NCBI GenBank assembly: GCA_020064725.1
Contig: JAGTWJ010000003.1
Coordinates: 3,162,001-3,226,000, forward strand
DNA: 64,000 nucleotides
Direction: 5' to 3'
From: Drechslerella dactyloides
Lineage: Eukaryota; Ascomycota; Orbiliomycetes; Orbiliales; Orbiliaceae
Each line of letters opens with the position of its first letter. Within the stretch, counting starts at the first letter, position 1. Shown piece by piece: positions 12,731-24,790 of the stretch. The notes below the pieces were generated by a model. That model was not told the origin of the DNA. It did no database searches and was given only the letters and a program-made list of their open reading frames with translations. A program made the translations under genes and the position numbers.

Positions 12731-12778
12731 CCAATTTGTCAGCGCGCCGTGAAATTCCGCGGCGCGCTGACAAATTGG
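12731..12778. repeat. Perfect 18-base inverted repeat with 12-base loop
   Basis: CCAATTTGTCAGCGCGCC at 12731-12748 is exactly reverse-complemented at 12761-12778. It lies two bases after the 34-base palindrome, so two strong hairpins stand back to back. Confidence 0.8.
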
Positions 12779-14644
12779 ATGTCGCTTTTTCGATTGTTGC
12801 AGAGCATTTGTAGTCCTACGGATCCAAGTACTCCCGTCATCATATAGTCTAGTTCCGGAGTTTCGTAGATTTCGTCGCAGAGTACTTTTGGCGCGTGGCG
12901 GGACGTAAGGGTATCCATATGCATATGCGCCTATGTTTCATTGCGATCACATCTGTCGAGGTGCTTATAAATGAGTCACTCACAGACGAAATATCCTTGT
13001 GACATCAGAAGCCCCTTCTTTGGATCCGAAATGGCCATAGGGAGCGTGTCAAAATTGGCTCGCGACCAAGGCTGTAAGTCGCCATCAGCTAGTTAATGGG
13101 GGTGCATATATGAGCGTGACAGCCCCCGAAGCAATCGCATGCGCTACCTGATTGCCATTTTCCGATATGTATCCAGGGGCAGTTGATTCTCCATCCATGG
13201 TAAGTCTCCGCGTACTTCTACATAGAAGCCAACGGGGCGATATAGTTCGCCCTTGATCCCCTTGTTTCGGCTGGTATATGCCGTCTCGAATCGATGCGAG
13301 AATAGCTCAATCCGAGGATCAGTGCTCCTGTCCCTATGCCAGACAGAAAAAAAGCACCAAGGCGAACGGAATGAAGTGTTCGAGTGGAGGGCTTTCTCCA
13401 CAATTATGGTTGTGGCAGAGGCAAAGGGTCAAGCTTGCGGAAACCTTCAGGATAGAGCGATCGATTCGATTGTTTGATTTGGAATAGCCGTATGGATCCA
13501 TGGATAGTGCCTTGAGAGGTCCTAAACAGCTGTGATGAAATCCGTACCAGCCCAGTTCCATGGCACAGTACAATCACTCGTTCGTTGACATCAGACGATG
13601 GCGGTGGATAGGGGCGAGATGTCCATAAACCATGAGAAAGACAGCACAAGTTTATGGGATACCAGAATCTCTTTGAGGTCATGTATACGTTGGTTTCCAG
13701 TGTCCCTCTGCTGGCGTGTGTTCACCGTCAATTCATAGACGACTTTGAGACAAAGGTCTGAATGCAAGGTAGGACGGGCACATGCTCTGATGCTTTCGTT
13801 TGTGGTGTCACCGGACTGCCAATCTGTGAATCAGGTATCGAGATGTTTATATTTCTGCAAAAGTTTTGATCAGTTAGCGATGTGTTCTGGTCCGTGTATT
13901 TGGCAGTGGGGCAACTCACGGTACGATAACAAAGTTATGGGCAGAGTATCGAAGCAGGCAAAGACCGAAACCCCATCTCGAGGTGTGCAACTTCCGGATT
14001 CATGAAACATGGCGTTATGTCAAGTCAAATGTTCCCATGGCTACTCTAATGGGTTTGCCTTTCTTTAATCTCAGGAGGAGCGCCGCTTTGTATCTCGAAG
14101 CGATAAAGCCGCTGAATGTCGGACATAGTGCCTGGTTGAAGTTCGGATACCGGGTAATTGCCAGCAATGAATGCGGAACACCACCGTAGTCATAAGCACC
14201 AACTCGAGCCTATAGCGTTATATTTGTGATGAAAGCAGGTTATGGTATATAACGACTCATGCCACCTCAGTAAAATAGCGGATTCATGCATGGATTGACC
14301 TCATTTTGGCCGCGGTAGCGTGTATGGGCGCATGAATAGGCGTTTTCATAGTCTGCATACCAGCTCTGCAGACAACAGCTAGAAACATGGCTGCAGGAAA
14401 GAATATCTTCCAAGTCCTGTCTACCACTTTGTGGCGGCATATCGGCAACTTCGGGAGAAACACCGCTGAATAGAAACGGAATAGATTCATAGATTGTGAG
14501 CATATTATAGCATCTGTCTCGTCCTTCCCAGACAGTCTTGTCGATGCACGTAGAGTCAAAGCGACATAATTAATGGTCTGCATCCTGCCGTATAGTCGAA
14601 ATCCGAAACGACAATAAATTGCAACGAGAGCATGAGTGGGTCGC
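12779..14644. other. AT-rich desert between repeat clusters
   Basis: Only overlapping short frames up to about 92 codons (13144-13682 on the minus strand, 13745-14005 on the plus strand). None has a recognisable motif. No gene or RNA is supported. Confidence 0.45.
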
Positions 14645-14735
14645 GTTCCCGCCGCGGCGGAAGCATGAGTTGACCGCATTCTCGCCGCGGCGGGACCGTG
14701 AATTAACCGGAATGCCCCGCCGCGGCAGTATCATG
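14645..14735. repeat. Three tandem units around a CGCCGCGGCG palindrome
   Basis: The core CGCCGCGGC begins at 14650, 14683 and 14718, giving periods of 33 and 35 bases. The spacers are also related (AAGCATGAGTTGACCGCAT, then ACCGTGAATTAACCGGAAT). The first two cores are self-complementary; the third has lost a base of symmetry. The GC-rich palindromes stand out sharply from the surrounding AT-rich DNA. Confidence 0.7.
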
Positions 14736-15298
14736 TGCCAGTTGCGTTCACTAAATTGCTGACTATGACACCAGTTGACGGGCTGGTGGTGTCACATTCG
14801 CGGAGCCGTCCAATGTTGAGAAGGTGCCCTCATATTGACGAGGCCCAATGCTGGGGCCAGTATAACTGCTGGAGATAATCCGTCCATCATGAAACATTTT
14901 CCAAAATCTTGATGACTCGATCGATTGTGACCGATTAGTTGTTTTTGCTAATTAAGAGCAATATGAGCCCCTGTTCATAGCAGTGTCGAGAAGGCCCATG
15001 TAAGGTTGTAGTACAAGTACTGAACAGCTTCGCTTCCTCGTAAAGATGAAGGAGGGTAGTCCTCCGCTCTGATCTCTGAAATGCTCACGGCGAGTAGGCG
15101 CCGTCTATGATTTTGTGTTCGCTTGATTCTCTGTATCGTTTCTGTCGCTGAAGGGAGGCAGGCGTCGACATGATTGGGTGCATAAGTAGTCGTTTCCCTT
15201 TCGTAAGTATCCAAGAAAATCTTTGGAAATTAAACTGACGCTGTAATCTTCGTAACGATGCATGACTGTCTCTGTTGCACCACACGCAGAGTTAGCGT

Positions 15299-15690
15299 CT
15301 TACGAATAGGGTTGGCACGGACCGGACCGCATAGCTGCTTGAGCCATGTTGTGAGGCCCCTCCGAGACTGGGAGGGCCCTCTTCGTAGGTCGGCTATATC
15401 AGTTGCAGTCCCGAAGCAACATATTCTTACGAATATGGTTGGCAGCGGACCACATAGCTGATTGAGCCATGTTACGGCAGTTCCCAGTCCGGGGACGCTA
15501 ACCCCCCAAGGCCTGGATGGAGGGCAGCGTCCCCGAGACTAGGATGGTAACCATAAGTGAGTCGGTCATTTGAGGTATAGTCGAGAGCCAACATCTTTCG
15601 GGTATGGCTGGCACGGACCACGTGCTGCTTGAACCGTTTCGAGGAGCGTCTCCATAAGCGTGCCGGTCATATGAGGTATAGGTCGATGTT
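15299..15690. repeat. Imperfect tandem repeat with embedded hairpins
   Basis: Three copies of a block of about 45-52 bases (CTTACGAATAnGGTTGGCA ... GCTGCTTGAGCCATGTT) lie at 15299-15350, 15426-15473 and 15595-15639. A second repeated block, CCATAAG(T/C)G..GGTCAT.TGAGGTATAG, lies at 15551-15590 and 15652-15690. Spacer hairpins include CGGGGACGCT (15490-15499) with AGCGTCCCCG (15526-15535), and GGCCCCTCC with GGGAGGGCC near 15355-15378. The unit length differs between copies, so this is a decayed higher-order array. Confidence 0.65.
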
Positions 15691-18600
15691 GTATAAATTT
15701 GTCTAAGCAGGTATATTGCATCTCCCTCGCCCGTTACGTCCGAGGAATATATACCACATGGGCCATGAATAGTCGATTGGATCCGCTGGTGGTGTACGCG
15801 GGAAAAATGGCGGCAGGCTGCCTTTTATTGCCTTGGGGGAAGGTAAAGTTGTTCAATGCGCGCTACAGTCAAAGTGACTGTTATATCGTAAGCATCTTCA
15901 TCAAGCGCATCGAAGGCCCAATGGACGTAATTGGACCAGAATCCAGGACTGCGTTGAAATCTGCCATATTCAGCTTCGAATTCGAATTCGATATAGCGGA
16001 ATGGAGAACGCGAGACGTAGGCCCGAAACTGCAAGCATGACTATGTTGATGACTACAGCATTGACGTAGCTGCAATATATGTGATTGGTAAGATGCTTCC
16101 ACATACGGCTTGTGTTCGTCTGAATCTCTGACATCTCCTTTTTGAAGAACTAAAAGGCTCTCCAAATTGCGCGATTCATATAAATGTGTCTGTATTTTAG
16201 AAATGCCAGGACAATAGCCGTGGTGAGAGTACGGCTGATGTGCTCTCGCACCAATGCATTCTCAGCATAGGCGAGAGCCACATATGATTAAAGAAGGACG
16301 TTTATGGCACATGACTGGGAGTCGCGAACCGATGCTCGTAGCATTAAGCTTGTGCATAGCATGAACATGGTTGCTATATTGAGGTGGCGTTTAGGAGTTG
16401 GCATGTGGTTGAGGATGCTTTTTTGCATATACCCGTATAGCCTCAAAGCTTTTTGAATGCATTAATGGCGTAATGGTCTCCATATCATGCTATTCTGTTC
16501 TTCACCGTGGAATTGAATCGAACAGACGAAGACGATGAACCGTGAAGGACTTGATGACTTTGCTAGATGTAGAGGATATGTTAGTTTGGCTGTCGATGTG
16601 AGGTGATGGGGTCACTGACATTGCTTTGTGTTTGAGGTGTAGTCATGTTCAAGCGGATGAGGTTTTCTAATACTCCATATCAAGTGTTCGAATTGATCGT
16701 GTGATACTCTTAGTTTCACCGACGCGCCCCACAACATCAGTCGCAGCATTCATCTGCGTGGTGTTCGTCGGAAGGGGCCGGATTAAGTATAACGATCCAG
16801 GTCGTTATGGTTTGGCTTCGCCAGTGCAGTGCCAAAATATCCGTTCTTGTGGTCATAATATGGTTGTGTCCAGGCTCCAGCAGACGCTCGATTCCACAAA
16901 CATGCACTTGCTCGCTGGCCTGAAGGTGTTATTCGGGCCAGAACGAGACGACATGTAGCCGTCTGCGATGAGCAACAGCTCCTTCGTCGATTGTACATGC
17001 GATTGATAATTCCTCTGTTGAATTAATATTAACGGGGCTTGACATATGAAGTCATATTGAGGATTGTCACTATTAGAGGGTGATATTAGCAACCTTCCGA
17101 GCCTCAAGTGCTTTAATGGAGGGGTAGTATACCTTCGTCGACTTCCAACCCAGCGGGATATCGCACATGCACAACCTCCACGAGGACATATGTCTGATAG
17201 ATCGCTTCGTTTTTCCGCCCATGCGTCCCCCGGGCACAATGTAATGTATGTCGGTTATATCGTTGCTAGAACTGGAAGGCAACCGAGTCTGAGAGTCCGT
17301 AATGTGTGATGCGCAGAATGACGCGATAGAGGACTTGGAGAGACCCTTCCAGTGCTAGTTGATGTGACTTTGGCAACTCGCTCATAATTCGAGAGTCGAT
17401 ACTCTTAATCGTTTGATGCTTTCGTTGAAATGTTACAGTTCATGTCAAACTCCCGATGCAAAGGCTGGTTGGTCCCATAATGAGACTGGACCAACTGGAT
17501 TAGTATACAAGTGTTAGCACCCGTTTCTTTTTCGTTTTGGAGGAGAGGGGAGGGAAGGCACGTACGTATTTTGTATCCTGGTCCGGGTCACAATGTATGT
17601 ATGTATGTATGTATGTGTAAACCCCAGGACGCAGTATTTTCTTTCTCTGCTTCCCACGGCCATGTATAGATTGGTGTAATTGTAAAGGTGGGTACAGGTT
17701 TGTATAAATAATGCCACCAATCTAGCCGAGTCATAAAGGGTGATCAAGATGCTCGAGCTGCGGGTCAGGGCAATATTTATTGCAGGACAAATATAATATA
17801 GAACCCAAATTTGAGAGGATAAGTGAATATCCACCCACTAGCTTCTGCTTGTATTGGCTGGTGTTTATCGGCTTCATTTTCGCCGGGTGAATGATGGCAG
17901 CTTTGATATTGGGAGTGCATCGTCATTGAATGACAGTGCTCGAGCCGCGAAGCCAGGCTGCCCGAGACGAGAGTGAGCGGGTATGAGGTAAGAAGTGGGC
18001 TGATGGTGGAGAAGAGAAGAGAAGAGTGGAAAGGAGGAACGCGGTGGGAGGAGGATGTTTAAATACTGTTGGATTAGGGCAGCGCCCTCCTCGACGGGAA
18101 AATTTTGACTGAAGAGGAAATATGACTGTTGTATCTCACCGTTCCCTTGTCCTCGGTCGCATAGCTACCTACATCTACCCAGCGATTTTTCAGATCTTTC
18201 ATCCCTCACTATTTGCAGCATTGATCTACGCAACCGACGAACCCCTCGAGTTCAGTAGTCGACACATCCCTCACGAAGGTTACACCAGGCAGCATTGTTT
18301 TCCGTCATGGGGAAATTCCCTCCCGGAACTGCAGCTTTCTCACTTTCTCTTACCCCGTCTTCTATGAGGACGGCGTTGCGCAGCTACTCTATAGCAACAA
18401 AATCGAAGTACAAGCCTGGTAGGTAAGATACCCGACAGATTGCTAATTGAATCGTCACTGATTCTGGGTATAGATTACTGAATTTAAAGCCCAGACAGAC
18501 AATTTCGATAGCCCATAGGGCGCTACAGTACATTGAGGTTTTCTCAGTCAGATGCAAGTGTACACTTGCCTTATGGAACGTCACAAGTACTAGTATTCAC

Positions 18601-20126
18601 TCAGAGCAACGGAGCGGCCGCCGGCAGGCTGGAAAATGGGGGGAAAGGGTCCGAAGGTAAGTTGTTCTTCCCGACCGACATATTCTCGAGTAAAACTAAT
18701 AAAATGCGATCAAAGGCAAGCTCCTCCTCATGCCCTCAGTATACTCGACCACAGTCAATTATATATGCAGTAGCTGAAGCTATTGCAACAGTTGAATGTG
18801 TTGGGTGTAGTCGGATCCTCGCGTAACCTAGGCTTGGCTACTGCGCTGTCAGCATTGTATTCTAGAATCGGTAGAGCGTCAGCATCAGCAGAGATCCTGC
18901 TTTAGACTATCGGCGCCGTCAACTTTCTTCGCTGGCGATAACAATCTCAAAACCAATACATTTTATACAACCTAGGCAAGCATCGGTTACGCGTTTACGT
19001 TTTGATATACGAGGTTGATGGCCCATCTATCTCGCGGACCGCCGGGAACTCGGTATACGTATGACATGTAGATTCGAAAGAGAAATCGGTCACTCAAGAT
19101 TGCGAGAAATGCTGACTATATCCACACATATAGCCTCCACGCGTGCGTTTCTCCAACATGACATGGCGACAAGATAGTCTCGAAGCGGCAGCAAACCCGT
19201 GTAGACATACTACCGCTGTCCTTGTCGAGTCGTTGAGGTTCACCCCAGCCGCAAGTCCTAAGGCGGGGAGCGGCGAACTCCGACGTAATTAGACCAGAAC
19301 ATCCAGCTTCCAAGAAATCCGATCGGGCTGCGAATGGGCAGATTCACTGCGGACTGTCATTCGCAGGGAGGATGCGGGGGTACGTGAGGCTAGAATGAGA
19401 CGAAGGCAAGTTTCTGCAAGATGCCGCATCGATCTAGTAGTTTGCTGACGCACTGTGATAATGCAGGTACCGATCGATTTGGCGAACAACCGTCGAGCGC
19501 GACTAGTCCGCGGAGATGCGAACAACACGAATAACCAATTTCCTACATAACGTTACCCAAGTCCATCCAGCTTAAGCCAAGGCTTCCGTCCGGTAGCCTA
19601 ACGGCGGTCACGTTACTGAGGATGTCTACTGCGGCGAAGGCACGGCGATTCGGCGCCAGAAACCCCGCGGAATGCAGACGGCTGACACGACCAGCCTGGG
19701 TTTCACCCGCGGCCGAACAAGCGACGCTGCGTGAAGACCGCCAAGACATGGCGAATACAGTGCTGCGTCTTGAGACCCTGCGATTTCCCCGCAGCTTTGG
19801 GTACTGTCATCTGGTTGCATACGGTCGACGGAATTGATCGTACGGTGGAGTTTAAACAGCTCGCATGGGTGAGTAGATTTGGGTAGGATATTTAAACGCG
19901 GCGGCCCCTTTCGAATTTTATGAACGGGATACTGACGAGAACTCCACAGGAGACAGCCAAAACAGCTTGGTTTCACAAGAAGCTGCTGAAACAGCGTTGC
20001 ACAGCTTCCAACTACGACCTCCATACACCCAATCGCTGGAATCAATCTTCCGAACTCGACCCAGACTTTAATCCAACAACCTCACTCATTCACTCCCTCT
20101 AATTTCACGGCATCAAACTACACACC
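15691..20126. other. Gene desert
   Basis: AT-rich with scattered short frames. A simple (ATGT)6 repeat lies at 17593-17616. A somewhat GC-richer part at about 19.0-19.8 kb has frames of 65-139 codons on both strands without motifs. A frame of about 70 codons on the minus strand near 15825-16034 reads protein-like, but no start, splice pair or family could be established. The last 200 bases should hold the promoter of the gene at 20127. Confidence 0.45.
17593..17616. repeat. (ATGT)6 microsatellite
   Basis: Six uninterrupted ATGT units in AT-rich non-coding DNA. Confidence 0.95.
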
Positions 20127-20832
20127 ATGTCGCCCGCCGTCGCCACGAACGGGATCGCTAAACCGCGAGCCAAAAGCGCCGTCCCGCGCTTCCTGCACAA
20201 CCCACCCCGGCTCTTCCTCCTCTGGCTCGCCATCTCCCTCCCGCTCGTAACCTGGGACTTCAGCTACGTGCTCCTCCGGCCGCACTCCATGCCCGGCGGG
20301 CGGTTTCACACACCGTGGATCCCCTACGCGCTCTACGCGCAGGTCGACCTGGTCTACGGACGGAAGCACTACGATGACGGCGAGGGGTTCAATCCCGCGC
20401 AGAGTACGCTGAATGTAGCTGAGACGGCGCTGTATTTGTATTATTTGTATTTGGTCGGGTTTGGGAGTACCGGTGGCGTTGGCGGGCGGAAGGGGGCGGT
20501 GGCGTTGGTGTGCGGGTTTGCCGCGAGCGTGATGACGTTCTGGAAGACGGCGCTGTACGGTGAGTTTATTCTCCTACGATATGGTTGCGACTTTCTCGGT
20601 CGAAGCACTGCGTCGTGGCGTAATGATGGGGAAGAGATATGGTGTGTATGAGCTAACGAGTGTAGTACTTATTGAGGTCGTCGGGAACTACAAGAACACG
20701 GGCCACAACAGCCCGGCAACGATGTTCTGGCTGTGGATCGTCCCGAACTCGCCGTGGCTGATATTTCCAGCCTACATGATCAGTGTCCTCGGGCGGGAGC
20801 TTGTTGCCGCTTTGGCCGGGGAGGGCTTGTGA
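20127..20832 (+). CDS. Conserved fungal multi-pass membrane protein (EXPERA/EBP-like layout)
   Basis: Two exons (20127-20559, 20666-20832) give 199 residues. The intron has a GTGAGT donor, a GCTAAC branch-like site and a TGTAG acceptor, and the phase is kept. About four or five hydrophobic segments are visible: LFLLWLAISLPLVTW, ETALYLYYLYLVGF, ALVCGFAASVMTFW, MFWLWIVPNSPWLIFPAYMI. Conserved-looking polar points are YVLLRPHSMPGG, FNPAQSTLN and NTGHN. I recognise the general layout of a fungal membrane-protein family often left unnamed, and the topology is reminiscent of the emopamil-binding/EXPERA group. No catalytic role can be assigned. It is probably in the endoplasmic reticulum or another internal membrane (inference). 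Confidence 0.8.
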
Positions 20833-21099
20833 GGTGCCGCGCTGGGCTCGCGGGATTTCCCACGATAGAGTTTATATGCAGTCGTTTCGGCGTGTGCCGC
20901 CATTTTCCGATACGGAGATATTTAATCACGTTTAATATGTATGATGTTGCTATTTGTCTGTCGACGCTTGTACGATTATCATAACTGCATTGCCAAATAT
21001 CAATATGATTCTATTATATATCCGATACATCTCACCTCTCAGGTCGGGGCGGACGTCGACACAACTGTGCTGTCCTCGCGACCAGATTCTGCAGCTGCA

Positions 21100-22251
21100 A
21101 TGGAGGCAGACCCGCGGTGGGAGGATATCGACCCCGATTTCTCCCAGCCAATCGGGCAGGGTGCACCCTACGACAGCTATCCCAGACTGACTGTCACCGT
21201 CACCGTCACCACCCTTACAAATCTCTGTCTCACCAGCCCCGTCGACAGAACACCCACATCTCGCCATCCGCACGACGCAGACAGAAACCGCACAGCCCGT
21301 CGGAAGGCAGTATTCCCAATCACAGTCCGCGAACGATCCCGACAGCTGGCCATCGACCACCCCGCGTTCTTCCGCACAAGGATGTCGTCGCGAAGAAACA
21401 CCCCTGAACTGCCCGAGAATGCCACGTTCGACGGCGACTACAGCTCCATCGCCGACGCCCTGTTGAACGCCGGCAACAAGCCGCAGCTCGACCTTGCCAG
21501 CTTGGTCCAGCGGGCTCGCGCGCGTGTTCACGCCAACCCGCTTGCTGTCACCGACCACACTCCCAGACCCTCAAATGGTAGCGCCTCTCCCCGTTCCACA
21601 CGCATCGCTCGCCCAACGACACCTCCCGCGGACAAAGTAGCTCAGAACAGCAAGCCGGCGTCGGCCACTGAGAATAAAGATGGGGGTGCCGTCAATGTAC
21701 CCCCTAACCGTACCCCCGCAGTCGACAAAATGCTCGGCGACTCAAACCCCGACATCAACACGACGCAAACCACAGCCGCCTCTCTCGCTCCACCGCCCGT
21801 TCTAGACCCGATACTCGCCTTCCTAGCCCCCTTCACAGCCTCAGGCGGCAGAAACGACGCAAACATCCTCGGCTACAAGCTATTCCCCATCACAAATTTC
21901 CCACAACTGCTCCAAAATCTAGCGAAGGCAAATATCCAGCCGGCCGCCGTCTATCTGCTACTCCACGACAACGGGGTGTTCATCTTCCCGTCGAGGGTGG
22001 GCTGGCTGCTCGTTCGGAATACGAATTTCCCGTCGCGAGTTTGGGTTTTTGAAAATCTGGGTACGGGTGAGGTTGCGGCGGGCAGGATCCGTCATCTTGG
22101 TGAAGGGTGGGCGGCGGTTACGAGGCGGAATGTGCAGGAGGATTGTCTGGTTGACGAGGAGCTGGAAACGAAGCAGACGATCGCTGAGGAGGATGCGTAT
22201 CTTAGGAAGCGATACCTGTCGTCTATGACTAGGTTGTTAGAGCGTGGATAA
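21100..22251 (+). CDS. Hypothetical protein, disordered N-terminus and folded C-terminal region
   Basis: 383 residues from the ATG at 21100. An in-phase ATG at 20941 would add 53 residues, but that extension lies in what looks like the 3' flank of the upstream gene, so the later start is preferred. The first 230 residues are rich in Pro, Ser, Thr, Asn and Arg and look disordered. The C-terminal 150 residues look folded: GYKLFPITNFPQLLQNLAKA, VYLLLHDNGVFIFPSRVGWL, VWVFENLGTGEV, LGEGWAAVTRRN. The family is not recognised. There is no signal peptide or membrane segment. It runs in the same direction as, and 270 bases after, the membrane-protein gene. Confidence 0.7.
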   Translation: MEADPRWEDIDPDFSQPIGQGAPYDSYPRLTVTVTVTTLTNLCLTSPVDRTPTSRHPHDADRNRTARRKAVFPITVRERSRQLAIDHPAFFRTRMSSRRNTPELPENATFDGDYSSIADALLNAGNKPQLDLASLVQRARARVHANPLAVTDHTPRPSNGSASPRSTRIARPTTPPADKVAQNSKPASATENKDGGAVNVPPNRTPAVDKMLGDSNPDINTTQTTAASLAPPPVLDPILAFLAPFTASGGRNDANILGYKLFPITNFPQLLQNLAKANIQPAAVYLLLHDNGVFIFPSRVGWLLVRNTNFPSRVWVFENLGTGEVAAGRIRHLGEGWAAVTRRNVQEDCLVDEELETKQTIAEEDAYLRKRYLSSMTRLLERG

Positions 22252-22741
22252 GGCATGTATGCTCCACTTCGGTGCTTTTCCTATATTGTTTCCGATATGG
22301 CGATATCGAGTTTATCGTCTGGGTGGTGGAGAAAGGTGGCGCTATCGGGTCTGTGCTTGGGATATAAAAGTTGGAATGCTGGCTAGTGCGGATCCATGGG
22401 CACGATTGTTGCATAAAGTTATAAGAGGAGCGCCGTGGTTGTACATATAATGTTACCCGTGGTATCGGATGTTAATTTTGCCGTAGGCGCTTAAATGCAT
22501 GTGCATGTCGCGTGGTCATGACAGCATGGCTTCAATTCTAGCTCCGGTTGCAAGTTAGTCGTCGTAGCAAGGTTGGAGTAAAATAATACGTATCGTGCAC
22601 TGTCGAATTCTACCCGATACCCATTCTGCCACCGATATACTTCGATTATCACATTGAACGCACATATCAACAGCTGAATGGAATATACGTTCATTAGATT
22701 TAACAGTTAAGCAACACGATCGATACTAGCTACACAAGCCA

Positions 22742-23748
22742 TCACGCAAGATACGCCGCCATCGCAATTACGACAGCAAAAGCAGTAGATCCCCGCACCG
22801 TAACCCTCGCCCCCGCATTCTTGCTCCCGCCATTTCCACCGCTTCCACCGTTACCACTACCGCTCAACGCACTCGCCGCGACATTCTCCTCGCGCGTCGG
22901 GTATTTACTGGTATCGATGCCGGGACACGCCTGTTCCAACGTCAGCGTGGGCAATTCCCCATTGCGCTCGTCCGAATTCGTGGCGTTGCGCTCGTCGTAT
23001 TTGTAGATTGTCTTTTGCGGGGCGGAGAGGTATGCGAATTGGGTTGCGCAGGAGTTCTGCTTGCAGAGGGTGTCGGGGGATGTGACGTTGAGGTAGCCGA
23101 CTGTTGTTATGCCGTAGCTGCGGGCGGCTTTGTCCTTGAGGAGGCAGTATTTTGACTGGTTGGGTTCCGGGTTGCTATCGTATCATATCATATATCATTC
23201 TCATTCTCTCGTCAATTTTCTGTCGCGTATGTGCGGTATATATATATATAGAGAGAGAGAGAGGAAAGGTAAGGGGGGTTAGGGTGGTATTTGGTGGGAG
23301 CTTACAGATCTGTGAGGCATTTGGACCAGTAGGACGCGGTGATGTAGTACTGCTGCACATCGGCCACGCTCATCTCCATGCCGAAATACGTCGCGTTCAG
23401 GAGGTCAAAGTACTTCAAAAACGTCTCCCCTTCGCACCCGTTGCCGCCGCGGATCCACTTGCGCAAGCTGTTAAGACAGGTGTCCGTGCACGTCCCGTCG
23501 AGTTTGGACTCAGCGGGCTTGCGGAGCTCCTCGTCGTTGGTGGCGCTGCTGTTACCCACGTCGCCAAAGTCGCCGGTGATGAGGCCCGGATCGCAGTCGA
23601 TTGTCGCGTTGATGGCCGCGATGCAGGCTGGGTTCTCCGGTGTGCCGGCTGGGATTTCTGGCAGGTTGTTCCTTCCACCGGGGAGGGACAGGAGGTTGAA
23701 GGAGGCGAGCGCCGGCGCTGCCAGCAGGGCGATAACGGCGGTCTTCAT
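22742..23748 (-). CDS. Secreted, probably GPI-anchored cysteine-rich protein
   Basis: Two exons (23748-23306, 23174-22742) joined in phase give 291 residues. The N-terminus MKTAVIALLAAPALA is a signal peptide. The mature part has paired cysteines (DGTCTDTCLNSLRKW, SKYCLLKDKA, TLCKQNSCATQFAYL) and several N-glycosylation sequons (NAT, NSS, NVT). The C-terminus is a Gly/Ser/Asn-rich stretch followed by a short hydrophobic tail (STAFAVVIAMAAYLA), the layout of a GPI-attachment signal. No LysM or CFEM domain is evident. It is expected at the plasma membrane or cell wall. The intron contains a (TA)7(GA)6 microsatellite. The minus-strand TATTTAAG near 23961-23968 may serve as TATA element. Confidence 0.82.
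23237..23262. repeat. (TA)7(GA)6 compound microsatellite in an intron
   Basis: Lies inside the single intron of the secreted GPI-type gene. Confidence 0.9.
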
Positions 23749-24790
23749 GGCTATTCGTACGTACGTGCGTGTTGGCTGTGGTATTTCTCAAAGGAGCGAT
23801 ATCCGAAACGAGTGGAACGAAGCGAATTGAATCTTATTTTTCTTAAAACGGAGCGCGTCGATAAGGAGTGAACGAACGAAGAACTAATCAAGACTTCAAA
23901 AAGCGAATGTGCAATCGATGAACAATCCAACGAACGAAGACGACTCCGGGGCCACCCCTCCTTAAATACGAACGGCCCGCCAAGGACGCCTGCTCCGTAC
24001 TTACTCAACTACCGACCGTTGGAAACATACCCTGACTCGATTACAAAGAATACTCCCCGTGTGACGAACCGAGCCAAACGCCGGCACGGCGCCAGGGATG
24101 GCGGGCGTGGAAGGCCGCCCATTGGCTGGATTTAGTGCGGTGGGGCGCTGGGCGTAATTTAGGCTGGCGGCGTTTCACGCGCGAGTCATTCTCTCGTACG
24201 GGCAGTACACCGTCGCATCTGCGGAATTAATTCAGTCATCGTGGTCATCATAGTATCGTTGATGGTGTCACCTGCTGTGTCTGCTGATGGGTCGGCGGCT
24301 GGGATTGATGGTCTCGCGTCGACGAGCCGTCGGGTGGGAGGTATTTCCAACGGCTCTGCATTGGAGGTTTGTCTTCACTTCGAGCCGGTGAGGTTAGTGC
24401 TGGTGGCGAGGGTGCAACGCTTGCGATGTTGTATTCTGCGCCATGACGTATGTGGCATTATCGCGAGAATTAGAGATGAGGCTAGCTTGTACGATTGTCA
24501 TTATATCCATGGGAAATATTCCAAGGGGAGAAGTGCGTGAAACTCCATTGACCGAGTAACCTATCTCAGAGCTATAGAGCAGATATTGAGAATTATTGAT
24601 ACACACAAATGTCGAAGAGGAAATCCGATAGCGGGTCCGGTAAATAGCTTGAAGAAAGAACGAAAGATGAGGAGCGGGTGGTAGCGCTAGAACCTCCTGG
24701 ATGCTTTCAGATCGTGCTTATAATGGATCCGCGTCCTCTAGATTCCGCCTTCTCAAGATCTTCTTCACTCATATCTCTCCTTTTCCACCA
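23749..24790. other. Intergenic region, no gene seen
   Basis: Contains the upstream region of the GPI-type gene (minus strand; TATTTAAG at about 23961-23968) and the 3' flank of the AT-hook gene. Open frames of about 100 codons near 24241-24540 and 24678-25004 show no motif, and the latter is antisense to the AT-hook gene. Confidence 0.5.
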
